Source of the DNA: JANMDR01 sp043760555
GTDB taxonomy: Bacteria; Pseudomonadota; Gammaproteobacteria; Burkholderiales; Usitatibacteraceae
Reading direction: 5' to 3'
Length of the DNA stretch: 16,989 nt
Assembly (NCBI GenBank): GCA_043760555.1
Contig: JAYUOW010000081.1
Coordinates: 1 to 16,989 of the forward strand
Shown here: positions 14,395 to 16,989 of the stretch, piece after piece
Numbering within the stretch: position 1 is the first letter of the stretch
How the letters are laid out: the number at the start of each line of letters is the position of its first letter
Program-made: the position numbers and the translations under genes
The notes under the pieces: model-generated
The model's database searches: none
What the model was told of the DNA's origin: nothing
What the model saw: only the letters and a program-made list of their open reading frames with translations

Positions 14395-15237
14395 CTAAGG
14401 CAGTCTTGGCGTTACCTCCGTAAACCGCCGCATTTCAATTTGCTTCAACGCTTCACCCGTGAACTGATAAAAAAATGCAAATCTTTGGCCCAGCATTGAC
14501 CCATTAGGAAGATTATCTGGGCTTTGTCCCCAACCTCTACTGTCTTGTAAAACAAAACGCGCTTTTCCCACTGATTTAAGTGAAGTTTTACCGGTGGCTG
14601 GTAAAGCGGTGCTGGGTGGCCTTGAAGTTTCGTAAAGATCTGAGAATTCAGTAGCGTTCCATGTTTCCCATTTGGGCTGAAACACATACCACTTCGGTGC
14701 GCCATTTTTGTCGTAGGTAAGCCATGCGCCAAGTACGTTATCCTTTTCATCATGGGAAAAAAATACCCCAGTGCCGGGGTCTGTATAGTTCCACCAATGA
14801 CCTGAGATATCTTGCAGGGCAAATGAGGTGGGCTTCAGCGCGCGCGCATCTGTAACGGTAAGGGGCTGGTTTTTTGGCGCTATTCCTTCATGGCAACTTT
14901 TTGCGCCATTTTCTCCTTCGACGCTCCAGGTATATCGCCCAGCGGGCAACCGGCCTACATCAATGTACCTTGCCCCAAAAAAAAAGCCCGAAGTGTTTTC
15001 TTGAAACTTCAATTGATCGCTTAACGTGATGGTGATGTGATTATTTTTCATCGACACGCGATAAGGATTAGTACCGTTAAACTGAGCCTCTGCAAAACAA
15101 GTTTTTTCAGTGGCAAAAAGCCGAAGTTGATCGGCTGAAGTTGGGTTTGGTGGCCCCAAGTAAAACCCCTGCGCCTTCGCAAAAAATGGCGCAACCGCGA
15201 AAAATAATGGGATAAAAACTTTTTCTAGGTTCATCAT
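14395..15237 (-). CDS. Secreted protein with a Trp-rich module, function unknown
   Basis: A 280-residue protein with a Sec signal peptide: hydrophobic core at about 8-20, cleavage after AKA (residue 22). Residues about 25-125 look like a small beta-sandwich, with Cys48 and Cys115 as a possible disulfide. From about residue 143 it has one copy of the module also found twice in the protein at the left edge: 'GHWWNYTDPGTGVFFSHD', then 'AWLTYDKNGAPKWYVFQPKW'. A clear AAGGA ribosome site lies about 8 nt before the first ATG; a second ATG follows directly. The gene is 144 nt downstream of the S8 peptidase remnant on the same strand, with a long inverted repeat between them. Proteins with this module often occur near secreted proteases; the role here is unknown. 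Confidence 0.8.
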   Translation of the reverse strand: MMNLEKVFIPLFFAVAPFFAKAQGFYLGPPNPTSADQLRLFATEKTCFAEAQFNGTNPYRVSMKNNHITITLSDQLKFQENTSGFFFGARYIDVGRLPAGRYTWSVEGENGAKSCHEGIAPKNQPLTVTDARALKPTSFALQDISGHWWNYTDPGTGVFFSHDEKDNVLGAWLTYDKNGAPKWYVFQPKWETWNATEFSDLYETSRPPSTALPATGKTSLKSVGKARFVLQDSRGWGQSPDNLPNGSMLGQRFAFFYQFTGEALKQIEMRRFTEVTPRLP

Positions 15238-15286
15238 AGTAATTTTCCTTTTCTTACTTCAGTCAAATTGGTACGTTAGGTAACCC

Positions 15287-15343
15287 TGCAAGCTCGAGAT
15301 AAATACGCTATGACCGCGAATGCGATTTATATTTGAGCTTGCA
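15287..15343. repeat. Long inverted repeat between S8 peptidase remnant and secreted-protein gene
   Basis: Arms 15287-15304 (starting TGCAAGCTC) and 15325-15343 (ending GAGCTTGCA) are nearly complementary, with a few mismatches and one bulge, around a 20-nt loop. No T-run follows on either strand, so it may be a processing site, operator or element end and not a classic terminator. Confidence 0.7.
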
Positions 15344-15381
15344 GAGCTCCTTTACAACTTGTAGCGGCTACACAGACAGCT

Positions 15382-16692
15382 TTACGGCAACACAAGCCCT
15401 TGCGCTGAAACGCTCGTGATTTGCGTGGGTGAATTACAATAAACAGCGACAGTTCTAAACGATTGAGGCGGCGGGGATGATGAAAGCCCAAAATCTGCAG
15501 CGGCAAAAAGTTTGTTTGACGATAAATTGCCTAGTGGTTGACTTAGAATCATTAGGTTATTATTGGCATCGAAAATATTGTAATCGCACGCGGCGGCACC
15601 AATTGCGCCGACCGTAAATTGTAAAGGTGATGCTGAACTTGCATTTAGCGAACCAGAAAAATTTCCCGCGCCATGGGATGCTCGACGCCATATCCGGGCG
15701 GGCTCGGAATTAAAGGGTGTGTAAGCGGGGTTGGCGTACCCTGCTTGAATATCGATGGTGGCGGCCGCATTAATAGCACCGCCGTAGCGAGCCATGGCTA
15801 AATTAGAGCCGCCAACAGTAATGATGTGTTGGCGCACCGCTTGCTCTAGTTTCGCGGGTGTATTTAAGACCCCGGGGTTAGCTTCATATAAACGCGCAGC
15901 CAAACCTACAACGTATGGTGCTGACATAGATGTGCCAGACAAGACTTGGGTTCCATTGTTGCGCCATAAGGACGTAATTCGCTGACCGGGTGCCCATACA
16001 TCTACGCAAGAACCGTGATTCGATCCAGCTTGCTGAAGTACAAATCCAGCGTAGGGGCCATCAGATGGGACGCTCTCGAAAGCTTGCGTGCCGGTAATGA
16101 TAGGACGAACGGCATTGCCATTTTCATCAAGGGCACCGACCACCATAACACCATCCTGCGGATTTGGCGCATTGAAGGAGTACAGACAGGCGTCTAAATT
16201 ATAGTTACCTGCCGACTGCACGACCAAAGCACCGGGCGAATAGATCGTACCAACGGGAGTGGGGGGAAGACCACCCCATCTAGGAACGTAGACCGTGACC
16301 GATGCGGGCACAGCCAGTGCTTGCATAGCAGCTCCGGCGAGTCCGCTCACTGAAAAAATGTTTACAGGTGCGAAATTGGGGTTGGGAGGAGAAGCGTTCA
16401 TCGACATATTGACAATCCCGACTGCAGAATTTATCGCTGTTTGAGTTCTTACCCTTTCAAGCGCCCAGAGTATCCCAGATGTTGGGAGACCGACAGAGCA
16501 TGGCGAGCCAAAATCGGTCGTTACCATATCCGTGACATTCAATGAAGTTATGTTCACCCCAGGTAACATACCGACTACACCGCCGCCATTGTTTGCTGCG
16601 CCAATAATTCCAGCGACATGCGAGGCGTGATCCCAGCAAGGTGGTTGATTGATGACAGCAGGGGTCGCGCGCCATTCGTTGTTAGCTGTAGT
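15382..16692 (-). pseudogene. S8 (subtilisin-like) serine peptidase, 5'-truncated and frameshifted
   Basis: The open frame (436 codons) carries the S8 His region 'WDHASHVAGIIGA' at its start, the oxyanion Asn in 'VVQSAGNYN' (Asn122 counted from the ATG at 16569) and the Ser in 'GTSMSAPYV' (Ser214). It then has about 140 residues of beta-rich C-terminal domain. The N-terminal part with the catalytic Asp (D-T/S-G strand) and the signal peptide is missing. The frame is closed by TAA at 16693-16695. In another frame just upstream 'NWLKSAGLYGG' and 'SGVNYS' can be read before a stop at 16682, which looks like S8 sequence put out of frame by one base. The ATG at 16569 lies after the His motif, so a protein from it would be inactive. 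A sequencing error could mimic the frameshift, though the Asp region is still not found. Confidence 0.75.
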
Positions 16693-16832
16693 TTACCCCG
16701 CTCCCGCCGTACAAACCAGCGCTTTTGAGCCAATTTACTGCCGTCGCATTGCAACATCACTATAACGGTAATTTGGGAATGCGAATTTCCCTGTAGGAAT
16801 TAAATGCCGCAAGATACTCACCTTTTCTTCTC

Positions 16833-16838
16833 AAGGTG
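16833..16838 (+). promoter_or_regulatory. Ribosome binding site for the plus-strand gene at the right edge
   Basis: AAGGTG lies 5 nt before the ATG at 16844, good spacing for a Shine-Dalgarno site. It supports the start of that gene. Confidence 0.6.
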
Positions 16839-16843
16839 CCGTC

Positions 16844-16989
16844 ATGCAAATTTATTTTGAAAGCCTTCACGCTATTGGGCAAACCACGCAGCAGTTGGAT
16901 CGCGTGCGATGCGTCCATTGCAATCGGGCTCACCAACTGGTTTCGCATGGGTTTGTTTATAAAAAACAGCGCGGCGCGCCGCCGCTGGC
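16844..16989 (+). CDS. N-terminus of a CxxC zinc-ribbon-like protein (3' end outside window), possibly transposon-related
   Basis: 48 codons are open to the window edge: MQIYFESLHAIGQ, then RVRCVHCNRAHQLVSHGFVY and KKQRGAPPL. The Cys23-x-x-Cys26 pair followed by 'LVSHGFVYKK' looks like the first half of a zinc ribbon of the kind that opens transposase-like or mobile-element proteins of proteobacteria; I recall uncharacterised proteins with very similar starts but cannot name the family with certainty. A good ribosome site precedes the ATG. It runs head to head with the truncated S8 peptidase, and insertion of an element carrying this gene could explain the missing peptidase start. Short length means moderate confidence. 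Confidence 0.55.
   Translation, partial: MQIYFESLHAIGQTTQQLDRVRCVHCNRAHQLVSHGFVYKKQRGAPPL

Noticed and set aside
16760..16948. Minus-strand open frame opposite the right-edge gene
   Set aside because: The plus strand has a CxxC motif and a good ribosome site, so I take the minus frame as its shadow. It could in part hold decayed S8 sequence but shows no S8 motif.

Overview
The window is bacterial chromosome of about 50% G+C, most likely from a betaproteobacterium (or a related gammaproteobacterium). This rests on protein resemblance alone: a glutamate-cysteine ligase of the Acidithiobacillus/betaproteobacterial type next to gshB, a YbiT-type ABC-F protein, and secreted proteins with a Trp-rich 'DLWW...WYVMPGGTW' module. 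No rRNA, tRNA or CRISPR array was seen.

Left part (1-7172), mostly core genes. It holds the 3' end of a secreted beta-propeller protein (1-936), a HIT hydrolase (943-1395) and a large protein I do not recognise (1477-3051). These face a convergent gshA-gshB operon on the minus strand (5347 to 3121), which makes glutathione. ybiT (5505-7127) diverges from gshA.

Middle part (7237-13054), more accessory. A HipA-like kinase overlaps by 4 nt a gene that appears to join a HipA N-terminal-like domain to a HIRAN domain; this is the best candidate for an unusual toxin-antitoxin or defence module. Minus-strand genes follow: a serine hydrolase of the beta-lactamase fold, a small four-helix membrane protein, a DUF442-like phosphatase, a short SEDS (FtsW/RodA)-like membrane protein, and a Tat-exported cupin. 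Two microsatellite-like tandem repeats lie around the small membrane protein.

Right part (13055-16989), gene remnants. There is a short unrecognised ORF, a VapC-type PIN domain that has lost its first catalytic motif, a secreted protein with the Trp-rich module, a 5'-truncated S8 peptidase with a frameshift, and at the right edge the start of a plus-strand gene with a CxxC zinc-ribbon-like motif.

Across the window runs a dispersed imperfect palindrome of about 35 nt, found in five copies (3078, 7138, 11210, 13548, 14291). All share a GCCCTA-N3-TAGGGC-like core and all lie at or just beyond gene ends. It looks like a REP-type or terminator-associated repeat family, and one copy sits at the broken 5' end of the vapC remnant.
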